DNA of 64,000 nucleotides from Pelagimonas varians (GTDB lineage Bacteria; Pseudomonadota; Alphaproteobacteria; Rhodobacterales; Rhodobacteraceae): positions 217,200 to 281,199 of the forward strand of contig NZ_QKMF01000006.1 of the NCBI RefSeq assembly GCF_003208435.1, given 5' to 3'. How positions within the stretch are numbered: position 1 is the stretch's first letter; each line of letters opens with the position of its first letter. Under the pieces are notes generated by a model, which saw only the letters and a program-made list of their open reading frames with translations, did no database searches and was not told the DNA's origin. Position numbers and translations under genes: made by a program. Below are positions 8,832 through 17,092 of the stretch, one piece after another.

Positions 8832-8868
8832 ACCCAAGCTGGGTTCGCCCAACTGGTAGACATAGAAA

Positions 8869-8901
8869 CGCCCGTTCCAATTTGGAGCGGGCGCCTTTTT
8901 T
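8869..8901 (+). terminator. Rho-independent terminator after rpsO
   Basis: GCCCGTTCC pairs with GGAGCGGGC over a short AATTT loop, followed by GCC and a run of six T. A typical intrinsic terminator, 38 bases after the stop codon. Confidence 0.88.
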
Positions 8902-8926
8902 GTTCCGGACTATTGGGTTCGGGCGA

Positions 8927-9541
8927 TCAGGCTGGGCTCGCCATTGCGGCTTGCTCTTCTTGCCAAACGCGCTGTGTGGCGGGGCGGGTCATCATTCGTT
9001 TGTTCCAATCTTGCAAACCGGGATGGTCGGGCAGCAGATCGGGCATCCAGGAAAATGACGAATGTACGATAATGTCGGCCACAGTCATCTCATCGCCCAT
9101 CAACCAAGGGGAAGTTTCGAGCGCGGCTTCAAGTCTGGTGATCACCTCATCCCACCCGCGAAAGGAAGCTTGAAAGGCGGGATGTTCCACCCCTGACAGT
9201 TTGGCCACAAGCACAGGTTCGACGACGCCGGCATTCCAGGCCAGCCACTGGAGACACCGCCCGCGTTCCGGGGTGCCGACAGGGGGCAATAGCCCGGCCT
9301 TGGGGAACAGATCACATAGGTGAATCGCAATGGCGATGCTTTCCGTGATGACGGTGCCATCGTGTTTCAGAGCGGGTACTTTTTTCTCTGGATGCGGATT
9401 TTCAGGATCGGGAGCACCGGCTCCGTCCTGCCGTTGGACAGTAACCAAACGGATTTGAACTGCATCACGCGCGCCAAGTTCATCAATGAGGGTAACAAGC
9501 CGCGTTGAGCGCGACATGGGCGCATGGAAAAGGGTAAGCAT
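8927..9541 (-). CDS. Glutathione S-transferase family protein
   Basis: A 204-residue cytosolic GST-like protein. The N-terminal thioredoxin fold (about 1-80) has MSRSTR in the position of the catalytic Ser/Cys, the cis-Pro KVPAL segment, and ITES, the conserved glutathione gamma-Glu-binding Glu-Ser pair. The C-terminal helical domain (about 90-200) carries the N-capping motif MTVADI. The substrate is unknown. The ATG has AAAGGA upstream. Confidence 0.88.
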   Translation of the reverse strand: MLTLFHAPMSRSTRLVTLIDELGARDAVQIRLVTVQRQDGAGAPDPENPHPEKKVPALKHDGTVITESIAIAIHLCDLFPKAGLLPPVGTPERGRCLQWLAWNAGVVEPVLVAKLSGVEHPAFQASFRGWDEVITRLEAALETSPWLMGDEMTVADIIVHSSFSWMPDLLPDHPGLQDWNKRMMTRPATQRVWQEEQAAMASPA

Positions 9542-9638
9542 TGTGGTCCTTTCAAAGTAAGTGCCGCATCTCTACCCGTAGGCACTGCCAGAAACTGTCA
9601 GGAACCTACTTGGGGTGCTGATTGCAGGCCGCAGGGGG

Positions 9639-10886
9639 TTAGACCAAATCCGGCTCTCTGCCGACTTTGTTGGCCAGTTTGGCCACGGTCAAACCCTGAA
9701 CGATGATTGAGAAGACAACGATCACATAGGTTGTGGTCAAAATGAGCGGCTTCCATTCACTGTCTGGCAACGACAGGGCAAGGGCGACCGATATCCCGCC
9801 TTTCAGCCCACCCCAAGTCATGATCTGGATAACACCCGGCCCAAATTTCCGAAACGGCTTGAGCATCAAAACAGGCACGGCCACCGCAACCAAACGGCCG
9901 ACCAAAGCCAGCGCGATTGACATAACACCTGTGATCAAAAAGCTTTGCTCAAGTTGGACGGCAAAGACTTCGAAGCCGATCAGCAGGAACAAAACAGCGT
10001 TGAGAATTTCATCGATCAACACCCAAAACGCATCCACATATTCACGTGTCTTGGCTGACATGCCGTGTTTTGCTCCTATATCTCCGATCAGCAATCCGGC
10101 GCAAACAGCCGCGATTGGTGCCGAGACATGCAGCCAAATTGCCAGTTCATATCCGCCAAAGGCAAGCCCCAGTGTCAGCAACACTTCAAGCGCATAGTCG
10201 TCAATCAACCGCATGACCCGAAAGACCAGCCAGCCGAGTGTGATCCCAAGGATTGCTCCGCCGAAAGCTTCTTGTGCAAACAGTTTCAGGGCACCGATTG
10301 TTCCAGAGGCGTGATGCAGATCACTTGGAAAGGCGAGGCCGACTAGAACCAAAAATACGACATAGCCGACACCATCGTTAAACAGGCTCTCACCGGCGAT
10401 TTGGGTTTCCAGCGATTTGCTTAGGTTTGCCTCACGCAACACCCCAAGCACCGCCACAGGATCCGTGGGTGTAATCAGCGCGCCAAAAACCAGCGCAACC
10501 AAAATCGGCATGCCAGTCAACCAGCTGAAGCCAAACCCGATAACAGCAGTTGATAGGCCAACTCCGATGGTGGCCATGAGCAATACAGTTGGCCAGACCG
10601 CCCGCAAATCAGACAGTTTGACATGCAACGCCCCGGCAAACAGGAGAAGGCCTAACATGCCTTCGAGAAGGGCTTCGGAGAAATCGATGCCAACGACGAC
10701 ATGCCGGATTTGATCCGAAATGCCCCAGCTGGGAATGGCGAGATCAAAGGCCATGATCGACATTGAGGCAAGTAGGGCGACCACCAAGATCCCAATTGCG
10801 GCAGGCAGTTTTAGGAAAAGGTAGTTTATGCTGCCAAAGACCCCGGCCAAAACAATCAACAAAGATGCAATCTGCAAAATATTCAT
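9639..10886 (-). CDS. NhaP-type Na+(K+)/H+ antiporter (CPA1 family)
   Basis: A 415-residue polytopic inner-membrane cation/proton exchanger with about 12 transmembrane helices and no cytoplasmic regulatory tail. Conserved points are the ALITPTDPVAV segment and the ion-binding FNDGVGYVVF motif. The ATG at 10886 begins directly with a hydrophobic helix; an upstream in-frame extension of 61 residues is charged and unlike the family. The likely role is pH and sodium homeostasis, fitting a marine organism. Palindrome copy 3 lies upstream, before the next minus-strand gene. Confidence 0.9.
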   Translation of the reverse strand: MNILQIASLLIVLAGVFGSINYLFLKLPAAIGILVVALLASMSIMAFDLAIPSWGISDQIRHVVVGIDFSEALLEGMLGLLLFAGALHVKLSDLRAVWPTVLLMATIGVGLSTAVIGFGFSWLTGMPILVALVFGALITPTDPVAVLGVLREANLSKSLETQIAGESLFNDGVGYVVFLVLVGLAFPSDLHHASGTIGALKLFAQEAFGGAILGITLGWLVFRVMRLIDDYALEVLLTLGLAFGGYELAIWLHVSAPIAAVCAGLLIGDIGAKHGMSAKTREYVDAFWVLIDEILNAVLFLLIGFEVFAVQLEQSFLITGVMSIALALVGRLVAVAVPVLMLKPFRKFGPGVIQIMTWGGLKGGISVALALSLPDSEWKPLILTTTYVIVVFSIIVQGLTVAKLANKVGREPDLV

Positions 10887-10978
10887 AACAATCCCGAAAG
10901 GCTGAATTTCAAGTCCTGTTATCATGCTGTTTGGGTATTGGTAGCGTGAATTTCGCCTTGTCCCCTGCGGCCGGACGG

Positions 10979-10999
10979 CGAATTTTCGACGAAAATTCG
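10979..10999. repeat. Dispersed 21-bp palindrome, copy 3 (covarying)
   Basis: Arms CGAATTTTCG and CGAAAATTCG around a central A. Compared with the copies at 722 and 3116, the fourth base of the left arm and its partner in the right arm have both changed (T to A, A to T), so pairing is kept. It lies between a small minus-strand gene and the antiporter gene. Confidence 0.85.
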
Positions 11000-11011
11000 A
11001 TTGGCGCTCGT

Positions 11012-11239
11012 TTAGACCAGATTGCGAATCGGTCTTCGATTGCAGATCACAATGAATTGGCCGCCACATTCCAACAGATGAAAACCGCGTGCTTCGACCT
11101 CTTGGATAAACCGGCCGCGGCCAATTTCATGTTCAACCCAAGCGACAGAGCGCCGGACAATTCCACCTCTGGCAACGGATTTGGCGGCAAAGACCTGATC
11201 AATCCATTCTCGGGCATGGTTTGGGGATTTGACTAGCAT
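11012..11239 (-). CDS. Small conserved basic protein (often labelled PRAI-like in Rhodobacterales)
   Basis: 75 residues. The pattern AREWIDQVFAAKSVARGGIVRRSVAWVE followed by GRGRFIQEVEARGF and a terminal GGQFIVICN resembles a small protein common in Rhodobacterales genomes. From memory, databases often call it N-(5'-phosphoribosyl)anthranilate isomerase, but it is far too short to be that TIM-barrel enzyme. Arg-rich helices suggest nucleic-acid or protein binding. The ATG at 11239 has GGGGA upstream. It is co-directional with the antiporter. Confidence 0.65.
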   Translation of the reverse strand: MLVKSPNHAREWIDQVFAAKSVARGGIVRRSVAWVEHEIGRGRFIQEVEARGFHLLECGGQFIVICNRRPIRNLV

Positions 11240-11415
11240 TTCCCCAGAAAACCCTAGGTGCGGTTAACAGCCGGATAACGGCACCGGCGCGTTATTCCCT
11301 TCCCAATCTCCCTTAAAACATGTATGGCGCAGCCACATCTGTAACGCAGCGCGCAGGCCCCCGCGCAGCGACGTAAGATGAAAGGGGTCGGCGGCAATGC
11401 GGCCGTCATGCAAAC

Positions 11416-11446
11416 GGGAGCCCCGGCAGGGGTCGGCTGCGCTCCC
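11416..11446 (+). promoter_or_regulatory. pnp leader hairpin
   Basis: GGGAGC (11416-11421) pairs with GCTCCC (11441-11446) just upstream of the pnp ribosome-binding site. In E. coli a pnp leader hairpin cut by RNase III underlies PNPase autoregulation; this stem is much shorter, so the parallel is only suggestive. Confidence 0.35.
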
Positions 11447-11461
11447 ATATAGGATACGATG

Positions 11462-13594
11462 ATGTTCAAAGAAACGAAGAAGAGTATGCAGTGGGGCGAA
11501 GAAACGCTGACACTGGAAACAGGCAAGGTTGCCCGTCAGGCAGACGGTTCCGTAATCGCGACTCTGGGTGAAACCAGCGTAATGGCGAACGTGACTTTTG
11601 CCCGCAAACAAAAGCCGGGTCAGGATTTCTTTCCTCTGACCGTGCACTACCAAGAAAAATACTATGCTGCCGGCAAGATCCCAGGCGGCTTTTTCAAGCG
11701 CGAAGCGCGTCCGACTGAAAAAGAAACACTGACTGCGCGTTTGATCGACCGTCCGATCCGCCCGCTGTTTGTTCCCGGCTTCAAAAACGAAGTTCTGGTG
11801 ATGTGTACCGTGCTGAGCCACGATCTGGTCAACGACCCTGACGTTGTTGCAATGATTGCTGCCTCTGCTGCACTGACCATCTCTGGCGCACCATTCCGTG
11901 GCCCAATCGCCTGTGCCCGTGTTGGCTACGAAGGTGGCGAATACGTTTTGAACCCAACCGTCGAGGATATGGATCAGCTGCGCAACAATCCTGAGCAGCG
12001 TCTTGACCTTGTTGTTGCCGGCACCAAAGACGCCGTGATGATGGTTGAATCCGAAGCTTATGAGCTGAGCGAAGAAGAAATGCTGGGTGCGGTCGTATTC
12101 GCCCACGAGCAGATCCAGCCGGTTATCGACCTGATCGTTGATCTGGCCGAAGATTGCGCCAAAGAGCCGTTCGAATTCGAAGCGCCTGACTATGCCGACC
12201 TGTACGACGTTGTCAAAGCCGCTGGCGAAGAAGGCATGCGCGCCGCTTATGCCAACACAGACAAGCAAGAACGCGTTGCTGCAGTGTCCGCAGCCAAGGA
12301 CGCAATCCTTGCCGGTCTGACCGAAGAGCAGCTTGCTGATGCGAACCTTGGTTCTGCGATCAAAAAGCTGGAATCGGTTGTTCTGCGCGGTGACGTTGTT
12401 AAAAACGGTCGCCGGATTGATGGCCGTGCGCTGGATCAGATCCGTCCGATCGTGTCGGAAACTGGCTTGTTGCCTCGGACCCACGGTTCTGCCCTGTTCA
12501 CACGCGGCGAAACCCAAGGTCTGGTTGTGACCACACTGGGCACCGGTGACGATGAGCAATTCATCGACGCGCTGCACGGCAACTTTAAATCCAACTTCCT
12601 GCTGCACTATAACTTCCCTCCCTATTCGGTTGGTGAAGTTGGTCGCGTGTCCGGCCCCGGCCGCCGCGAAATCGGTCACGGCAAGCTGGCTTGGCGTGCG
12701 CTTCAGGCGGTTCTGCCTGCGGCAACTGATTTCCCTTACACCATCCGCTTGGTGTCCGAGATCACTGAATCCAACGGTTCATCTTCAATGGCATCCGTTT
12801 GTGGCGGTTCGCTGTCCATGATGGACGCTGGTGTGCCTCTCAAAGCGCCGGTTGCTGGTGTTGCGATGGGTCTGGTTCTGGAAGACGACGGCGATTACGC
12901 GATCCTGTCCGACATCTTGGGCGACGAGGATCACCTCGGTGACATGGACTTCAAAGTGGCTGGTACCGAAAACGGCATCACATCGCTGCAAATGGACATC
13001 AAGGTTGCAGGCATCACGCCTGACATCATGTCCAAAGCCTTGGCTCAGGCCAAAGCCGGCCGTTTGCACATCCTTGGTGAAATGGCGAATGCACTGACCG
13101 AAGCGGGATCCTTCTCGGTTCACGCGCCGCGCATCGAAACCATGAACATCCCAACCGACAAGATCCGTGAAGTTATCGGATCCGGCGGCAAGGTGATCCG
13201 TGAGATCGTTGAACTCTCCGGTGCCAAGGTCGACATCAACGACGATGGTGTCATCAAGATTGCGTCGCCTGACGGCGAGTCGATCAAGAAAGCCTATGAG
13301 ATGATCCACTCGATCGTCGCTGAGCCAGAAGAAGGCGCAATCTACAAAGGTAAAGTTGTGAAGATCGTCGATTTCGGCGCTTTCGTGAACTTCTTTGGCA
13401 AGCGCGACGGTTTGGTGCACGTGTCCCAGATCGAAAACCGCCGCCTGAACCACCCTTCGGACGTTCTGAAAGAAGGTCAGGAAGTGTTCGTTAAGCTGCT
13501 AGGCTTTGACGATCGCGGCAAAGTGCGTTTGGCCATGAAAATGGTTGATCAGGCCACCGGTGAAGAAGCCGCGCCTGAAGCAAAAGAAGACTAA
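11462..13594 (+). CDS. pnp: Polyribonucleotide nucleotidyltransferase (PNPase)
   Basis: Phosphorolytic 3'-5' exoribonuclease and degradosome component. The roughly 710-residue protein has two RNase PH domains separated by a helical domain, then a KH domain with the GXXG-type loop [11 protein letters not shown], and a C-terminal S1 domain (about 620-690, with [12 protein letters not shown]). Full length. Two ATGs in tandem (11459 and 11462) both follow AGGA; the second has the better spacing. A perfect hairpin terminator follows. It is separated from rpsO by a 2.6-kb stretch of minus-strand genes. Confidence 0.97.
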   Translation: MFKETKKSMQWGEETLTLETGKVARQADGSVIATLGETSVMANVTFARKQKPGQDFFPLTVHYQEKYYAAGKIPGGFFKREARPTEKETLTARLIDRPIRPLFVPGFKNEVLVMCTVLSHDLVNDPDVVAMIAASAALTISGAPFRGPIACARVGYEGGEYVLNPTVEDMDQLRNNPEQRLDLVVAGTKDAVMMVESEAYELSEEEMLGAVVFAHEQIQPVIDLIVDLAEDCAKEPFEFEAPDYADLYDVVKAAGEEGMRAAYANTDKQERVAAVSAAKDAILAGLTEEQLADANLGSAIKKLESVVLRGDVVKNGRRIDGRALDQIRPIVSETGLLPRTHGSALFTRGETQGLVVTTLGTGDDEQFIDALHGNFKSNFLLHYNFPPYSVGEVGRVSGPGRREIGHGKLAWRALQAVLPAATDFPYTIRLVSEITESNGSSSMASVCGGSLSMMDAGVPLKAPVAGVAMGLVLEDDGDYAILSDILGDEDHLGDMDFKVAGTENGITSLQMDIKVAGITPDIMSKALAQAKAGRLHILGEMANALTEAGSFSVHAPRIETMNIPTDKIREVIGSGGKVIREIVELSGAKVDINDDGVIKIASPDGESIKKAYEMIHSIVAEPEEGAIYKGKVVKIVDFGAFVNFFGKRDGLVHVSQIENRRLNHPSDVLKEGQEVFVKLLGFDDRGKVRLAMKMVDQATGEEAAPEAKED

Positions 13595-13644
13595 GCTTTT
13601 AGTGAGTCGGGCGGTCGTTGCTGCCCCTCACAGGCCAGTTGTGG

Positions 13645-13672
13645 AAAGGGCACCTTGCGAGGTGCCCTTTTT
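13645..13672 (+). terminator. Rho-independent terminator after pnp
   Basis: A perfect ten-base stem AAAGGGCACC/GGTGCCCTTT with loop TTGCGA, ending in a five-base T-run. It lies 50 bases after the pnp stop. Confidence 0.9.
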
Positions 13673-13903
13673 GCGTATCAGCTGCATACAGTATAGCTGC
13701 GCCTATCCTGAAGCATAGGAACGGGGAAGTTAACGTTTGGTTTACCCGTTATGAGGCATTTTAATGTGTGTAAATGAAATGGCCGATCGCGGTTCCACTA
13801 TTACACTCACGGGATGCGTCGCGGGGCTTTGGCGGGGATGCCAAAGCCCCAATTCCTTCAAACTGGGCTTGCACGCCGGAATGTCGCTGGGTACGCCCGT
13901 GTT
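13673..13903. other. Non-coding gap before the YigZ-type gene, with a perfect hairpin
   Basis: The stretch from the pnp stop to the next gene is 309 bases. Beyond the pnp terminator the notable item is an 11-bp perfect stem, GGGGCTTTGGC (13823-13833) with GCCAAAGCCCC (13840-13850), loop GGGGAT. No T-run follows on either strand. The frame of the next gene is open through this stretch back to 13814, but that part does not resemble the family. Confidence 0.5.
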
Positions 13904-14257
13904 ATGAAGGTTCTTGAAAACATCATTTCTGACCGTGGATCACGCTATGCGGTGTCCGGTGGCCCATGCCAAAATGAGACGGAGGCCAAGGCCTTTCTCA
14001 AAGAGCTAAAGCGCCGGAAAAAATTCGCGAAAGCGACGCACAACACATGGGCCTGTCTAACAGACGATGGGCCGCTTAAAAGTGATGATGGCGAAAGCGG
14101 GGCGGGCATGGTGATTTTGCGAATGCTGGAACGCGAAGAGGCGCGCAACACCGTTATCGTGGTCACACGTTGGTATGGCGGCAAGCATTTGGGCGGTGAC
14201 CGGTTCCGCCATGTCCAAGAGGCTGTCCGGATGTTTCTGGAAAACAGCGGCAGCTGA
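13904..14257 (+). CDS. YigZ/IMPACT-family protein, short form
   Basis: 117 residues covering the IMPACT N-terminal domain (UPF0029). Typical segments are SRYAVSGGPC, KATHNTWA, SDDGESGAGM and VVVTRWYGGKHLGGDRF-like text near residues 85-102. E. coli YigZ has a second C-terminal DUF1949 domain that is absent here. The function is not settled; IMPACT proteins are tied to translation control in eukaryotes. I chose ATG 13904 because homologous text starts there, although no clear ribosome-binding site precedes it; an in-frame ATG at 13814 is the alternative. Confidence 0.8.
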   Translation: MKVLENIISDRGSRYAVSGGPCQNETEAKAFLKELKRRKKFAKATHNTWACLTDDGPLKSDDGESGAGMVILRMLEREEARNTVIVVTRWYGGKHLGGDRFRHVQEAVRMFLENSGS

Positions 14258-14262
14258 CGGGC

Positions 14263-14290
14263 AAAAAAAATGCCGGGCACAAGGCCCGGC
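14263..14290 (-). terminator. Rho-independent terminator for the minus-strand response regulator
   Basis: Read on the minus strand, GCCGGG pairs with CCCGGC and is followed at once by a long T-run (plus strand: eight A at 14263-14270). It lies 134 bases beyond the response-regulator stop and close to the convergent YigZ-type gene. A second inverted repeat, GCATGTG/CACATGC, lies at 14309-14330. Confidence 0.75.
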
Positions 14291-14423
14291 TTAGTCCAAC
14301 AGGGAGGTGCATGTGATAACCCGCACATGCAACGGGAACTGTCGGGGACCTTGATAAAGATGCGCGTCAAACACCTCTTTGATCTCGGTCAACTTCCTTA
14401 ACTTTAGGTCGAAATGGTTAATA

Positions 14424-15110
14424 TTACGCTACCAGTCGGTAACCACCTGATTCTGTTACTAAAAGTCGGGCGTTGGATGGGTCTGGCTCAATTTTTTGAC
14501 GCAGGCGATAGATATGTGTTTCAAGTGTGTGAGTGGTGACACCGGCATTATACCCCCAAACTTCGTGCAAGAGCGTGTCGCGCGGAACCACACCTTCGGA
14601 CGAGCGATACAGGAATTTGAGAATGTTCGTCTCTTTTTCGGTCAAGCGGATCTTGCGGTCATCTTCTGTTACCAGCAGTTTCATCGATGGTTTGAACGTA
14701 TATGGCCCGACGGTAAAGACAGCATCTTCGGATTGTTCATGCTGGCGCAGCTGGGCGCGGATACGGGCCAGAAGCACGGGAAACTTGAACGGTTTTGTGA
14801 CATAGTCATTGGCACCGGCATCCAGACCCAAGATTGTGTCAGCGTCTGTGTCATGGCCGGTCAGCATCAGGATTGGTGCCTTTACGCCTTGTTTGCGCAT
14901 CAATCGGCACAGCTCGCGGCCATCTGTGTCGGGCAGTCCAACATCCAATATGATCAGATCGTATATCTGTTCCTTAGCCCGCGCCATTGCGTTGACACCG
15001 TTGTCTGCTTCGAAGACTTCGAAATCCTCGGTCATGATCAACTGTTCGGCCAAGGCCTCTCGCAGGTCATCGTCATCATCGACCAAAAGGATGTTTTTTA
15101 GCTGTGCCAT
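14424..15110 (-). CDS. OmpR-family response regulator, CenR-like
   Basis: 228 residues. The receiver domain (1-120) has an acidic pocket of Asp residues at 11-13 and phospho-acceptor Asp56 in LILDVGLP; the KPF switch motif follows. A C-terminal winged-helix DNA-binding domain spans about 130-228. The linker and DNA-binding text (RAQLRQHEQSEDAVFTVGP, then WGYNAGVTTHTLETHIYRLR) resembles CenR, which controls cell-envelope functions in Caulobacter and Rhodobacter; this is recognition from memory, not a search. No histidine kinase is adjacent, as is usual for an orphan regulator. The start is 15110, where the receiver begins. Confidence 0.9.
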   Translation of the reverse strand: MAQLKNILLVDDDDDLREALAEQLIMTEDFEVFEADNGVNAMARAKEQIYDLIILDVGLPDTDGRELCRLMRKQGVKAPILMLTGHDTDADTILGLDAGANDYVTKPFKFPVLLARIRAQLRQHEQSEDAVFTVGPYTFKPSMKLLVTEDDRKIRLTEKETNILKFLYRSSEGVVPRDTLLHEVWGYNAGVTTHTLETHIYRLRQKIEPDPSNARLLVTESGGYRLVA

Positions 15111-15254
15111 TTGCGGGCTCCCGTGTTGCCTTTTACCGCAGATGTGACCATTTTGGCCATTCGGCAAGGATTGCTGCATTCACATCACGCGGTCGTGTCT
15201 GATGCGTGCGAATGTTTCAGGATTTGGGCCGAATTGTTACAAGGAGACAGGGCC

Positions 15255-16343
15255 TTGGGGTTGGGACCGGAGCTGAACGATATTCTGGCGCGTGCGCGGG
15301 CTGATCTGCGGATGGGCGTGCCTGTGGTGCTGACAGGGCATGGACAAGCGTTGATTGTCATGGCGGCGGAAACCGCTGGTGCAGCGCGCTTTGCTCTGAT
15401 GCGCGCCCAAGGGACCGTGGATCTGGTTTTGACCGGCCGCCGTGCTGAAACGCTCAAGGCCCGCGCTTATGATGGCGATGTCGCGCGGGTTGTCTTGCCC
15501 GGCGACGCAACTTTGAACTGGGTGCAGGCACTGGCTGATCCGGCGGATGATCTTCGGGTTCCAATGAAAGGCCCGCTAAATACACGCCGCGATGGAAATT
15601 GTGATTTGCATCGTTTGGCAATCACTTTGGTGAAATCGGCGCGTTTGTTGCCAGCGGTTTTGGTCCAAGATACCCGCGAAGCCCTGCCTTTGGCGGCGCG
15701 GGAAAATCTGACTTTGATACCGGGCGAAGTTGCAACTCCGCATGTGATGGAGCTGGCGACACTCGATAATGTTGTTGCCGCGCGAGTGCCGATGCAGGCA
15801 GCCCAAGAGGGTCGGTTGCATATTTTTCGGCCTGAGGATGGCGGTGAAGAACACTATGCGATTGAAATAGGTCGCCCGGACCGCAGCAAGCCGGTGTTGG
15901 CGCGGCTGCATTCAGCCTGTTTTACCGGTGATGTTCTAGGATCGTTAAAGTGTGATTGCGGCCCGCAGTTAAATGCGGCTTTGGCGGCGATGGGGGCGAA
16001 TGGAGCAGGGGTTCTGTTATACCTGAACCAAGAAGGGCGCGGCATTGGGTTGGCCAATAAAATGCGGGCCTATGCGCTTCAAGATCAAGGTTTTGACACG
16101 GTTGAGGCCAATCACCGTCTCGGGTTCGAGGATGATGAGCGAGACTTTCGGCTCGGGGCGCAAATTTTGCAGAAGATGGGGTTCGACAGTGTGCGTTTGC
16201 TCACCAATAACCCCAAAAAGATCGCAATGATGGAGCGCTGCGGTGTGACCGTCGCCGAGCGCGTGCCATTGCAAGTTGGCCAAACACCCGAGAATGAAAA
16301 ATACCTCGCGGTTAAGGCCGCGAAGTCAGGGCATTTGCTGTAG
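15255..16343 (+). CDS. ribA: GTP cyclohydrolase II (riboflavin pathway), two-domain form
   Basis: Catalyses the first committed step from GTP to the riboflavin pyrimidine. The C-terminal catalytic half (about 165-362) contains the zinc cysteines in HSACFTGDVLGSLKCDCGPQ, the LNQEGRGIGLANK nucleotide site and LTNNPKK. The N-terminal half (about 1-160) resembles a degenerate DHBP-synthase-like domain without its catalytic acidic motif. I place the start at TTG 15255 because AAGGAG lies eight bases upstream and ARARADLRMGVPVVL then sits near the N terminus; the frame stays open upstream. The L,D-transpeptidase gene follows after nine bases. Confidence 0.88.
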   Translation: MGLGPELNDILARARADLRMGVPVVLTGHGQALIVMAAETAGAARFALMRAQGTVDLVLTGRRAETLKARAYDGDVARVVLPGDATLNWVQALADPADDLRVPMKGPLNTRRDGNCDLHRLAITLVKSARLLPAVLVQDTREALPLAARENLTLIPGEVATPHVMELATLDNVVAARVPMQAAQEGRLHIFRPEDGGEEHYAIEIGRPDRSKPVLARLHSACFTGDVLGSLKCDCGPQLNAALAAMGANGAGVLLYLNQEGRGIGLANKMRAYALQDQGFDTVEANHRLGFEDDERDFRLGAQILQKMGFDSVRLLTNNPKKIAMMERCGVTVAERVPLQVGQTPENEKYLAVKAAKSGHLL

Positions 16344-16352
16344 GGGTCAAGT

Positions 16353-16892
16353 ATGTCGGATATGGTTTTGACCCGTCAAGGCCTGCGGTTTCGCGGGCGC
16401 ATGTGGCCCTGCACCATTGGCAGGGGCGGAGTGCGGGCCGATAAACGCGAAGGAGACGGGGCGACACCTGTTGGCAGCCACCGGATTGTCGGGCTGCTGT
16501 ATCGTCCTGACCGGATGGCGCGTCCGGCCCCATGGGCCCTGCCGATCCGGCCCGGTGACTTGTGGTCGGACGATGCGAAAGACGCGGGTTACAATCAGCT
16601 GGTGCGGGTCCCCTATGCTCCCAGTCATGAAAATTTGCGCCGGGCGGATCCCTTGTATGATCTGATTTTGCTGACCGATTGGAATTGGCCGAACGCCGAA
16701 CCGGGGCGTGGATCCGCAATCTTTTTGCACCGTTGGCGCAGGCCGGGTTTTCCAACCGAAGGCTGCGTCGGCTTTCGACCGGATCATTTGCAACAGATTG
16801 TGAGAAAAGCTGCCCCCGGAACGCGATTGATCGTATCCCCAAATCTCAGAAACTCTGCAAGAAACGAGCCCCCAAAAACCAAATACCCATAA
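16353..16892 (+). CDS. L,D-transpeptidase (YkuD) family protein
   Basis: 179 residues with a catalytic HRW...GCVGF pattern: the nucleophile Cys lies in FPTEGCVGF near residue 137 and the conserved His about eleven residues before it. This family forms 3-3 peptidoglycan cross-links or anchors lipoproteins. No signal peptide is visible, which is unusual for a periplasmic enzyme; the same is true of a subgroup of short alphaproteobacterial members. It is only nine bases downstream of ribA and probably co-transcribed. Confidence 0.82.
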   Translation: MSDMVLTRQGLRFRGRMWPCTIGRGGVRADKREGDGATPVGSHRIVGLLYRPDRMARPAPWALPIRPGDLWSDDAKDAGYNQLVRVPYAPSHENLRRADPLYDLILLTDWNWPNAEPGRGSAIFLHRWRRPGFPTEGCVGFRPDHLQQIVRKAAPGTRLIVSPNLRNSARNEPPKTKYP

Positions 16893-16973
16893 AACGCATC
16901 GGGACAATGTTCATGTTTGGCCCAGCCAGAAGGCGTTTTGGTCTGGGAAGCGTCGCAAAACTGCGCGCATCGC

Positions 16974-16995
16974 CTGAAATTCGCGAATTTTTCAG
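16974..16995. promoter_or_regulatory. Palindrome upstream of the polyamine ABC operon (candidate operator)
   Basis: AAATTCGCGAATTT (16977-16990) is a perfect 14-bp palindrome. It extends to CTG...CAG if two extra T bases are allowed. It lies about 100 bases before the ATPase start in a 200-bp non-coding gap, a sensible place for a repressor site. The regulator is unknown. Confidence 0.4.
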
Positions 16996-17092
16996 AGATT
17001 ATTACCGAACCTGTTGCAACGCTGGGCCTTACAAGGTTTATTTTACGTCAAGACAGCGGAGAAAATCCGCGGATATATCAGGGAGTGTGCCT

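Noticed and set aside
11264..12679. A 471-codon open frame on the minus strand across pnp
   Set aside because: It is the complement of the well-conserved pnp gene; long antisense frames arise from the codon bias. No ribosome-binding site or family text.
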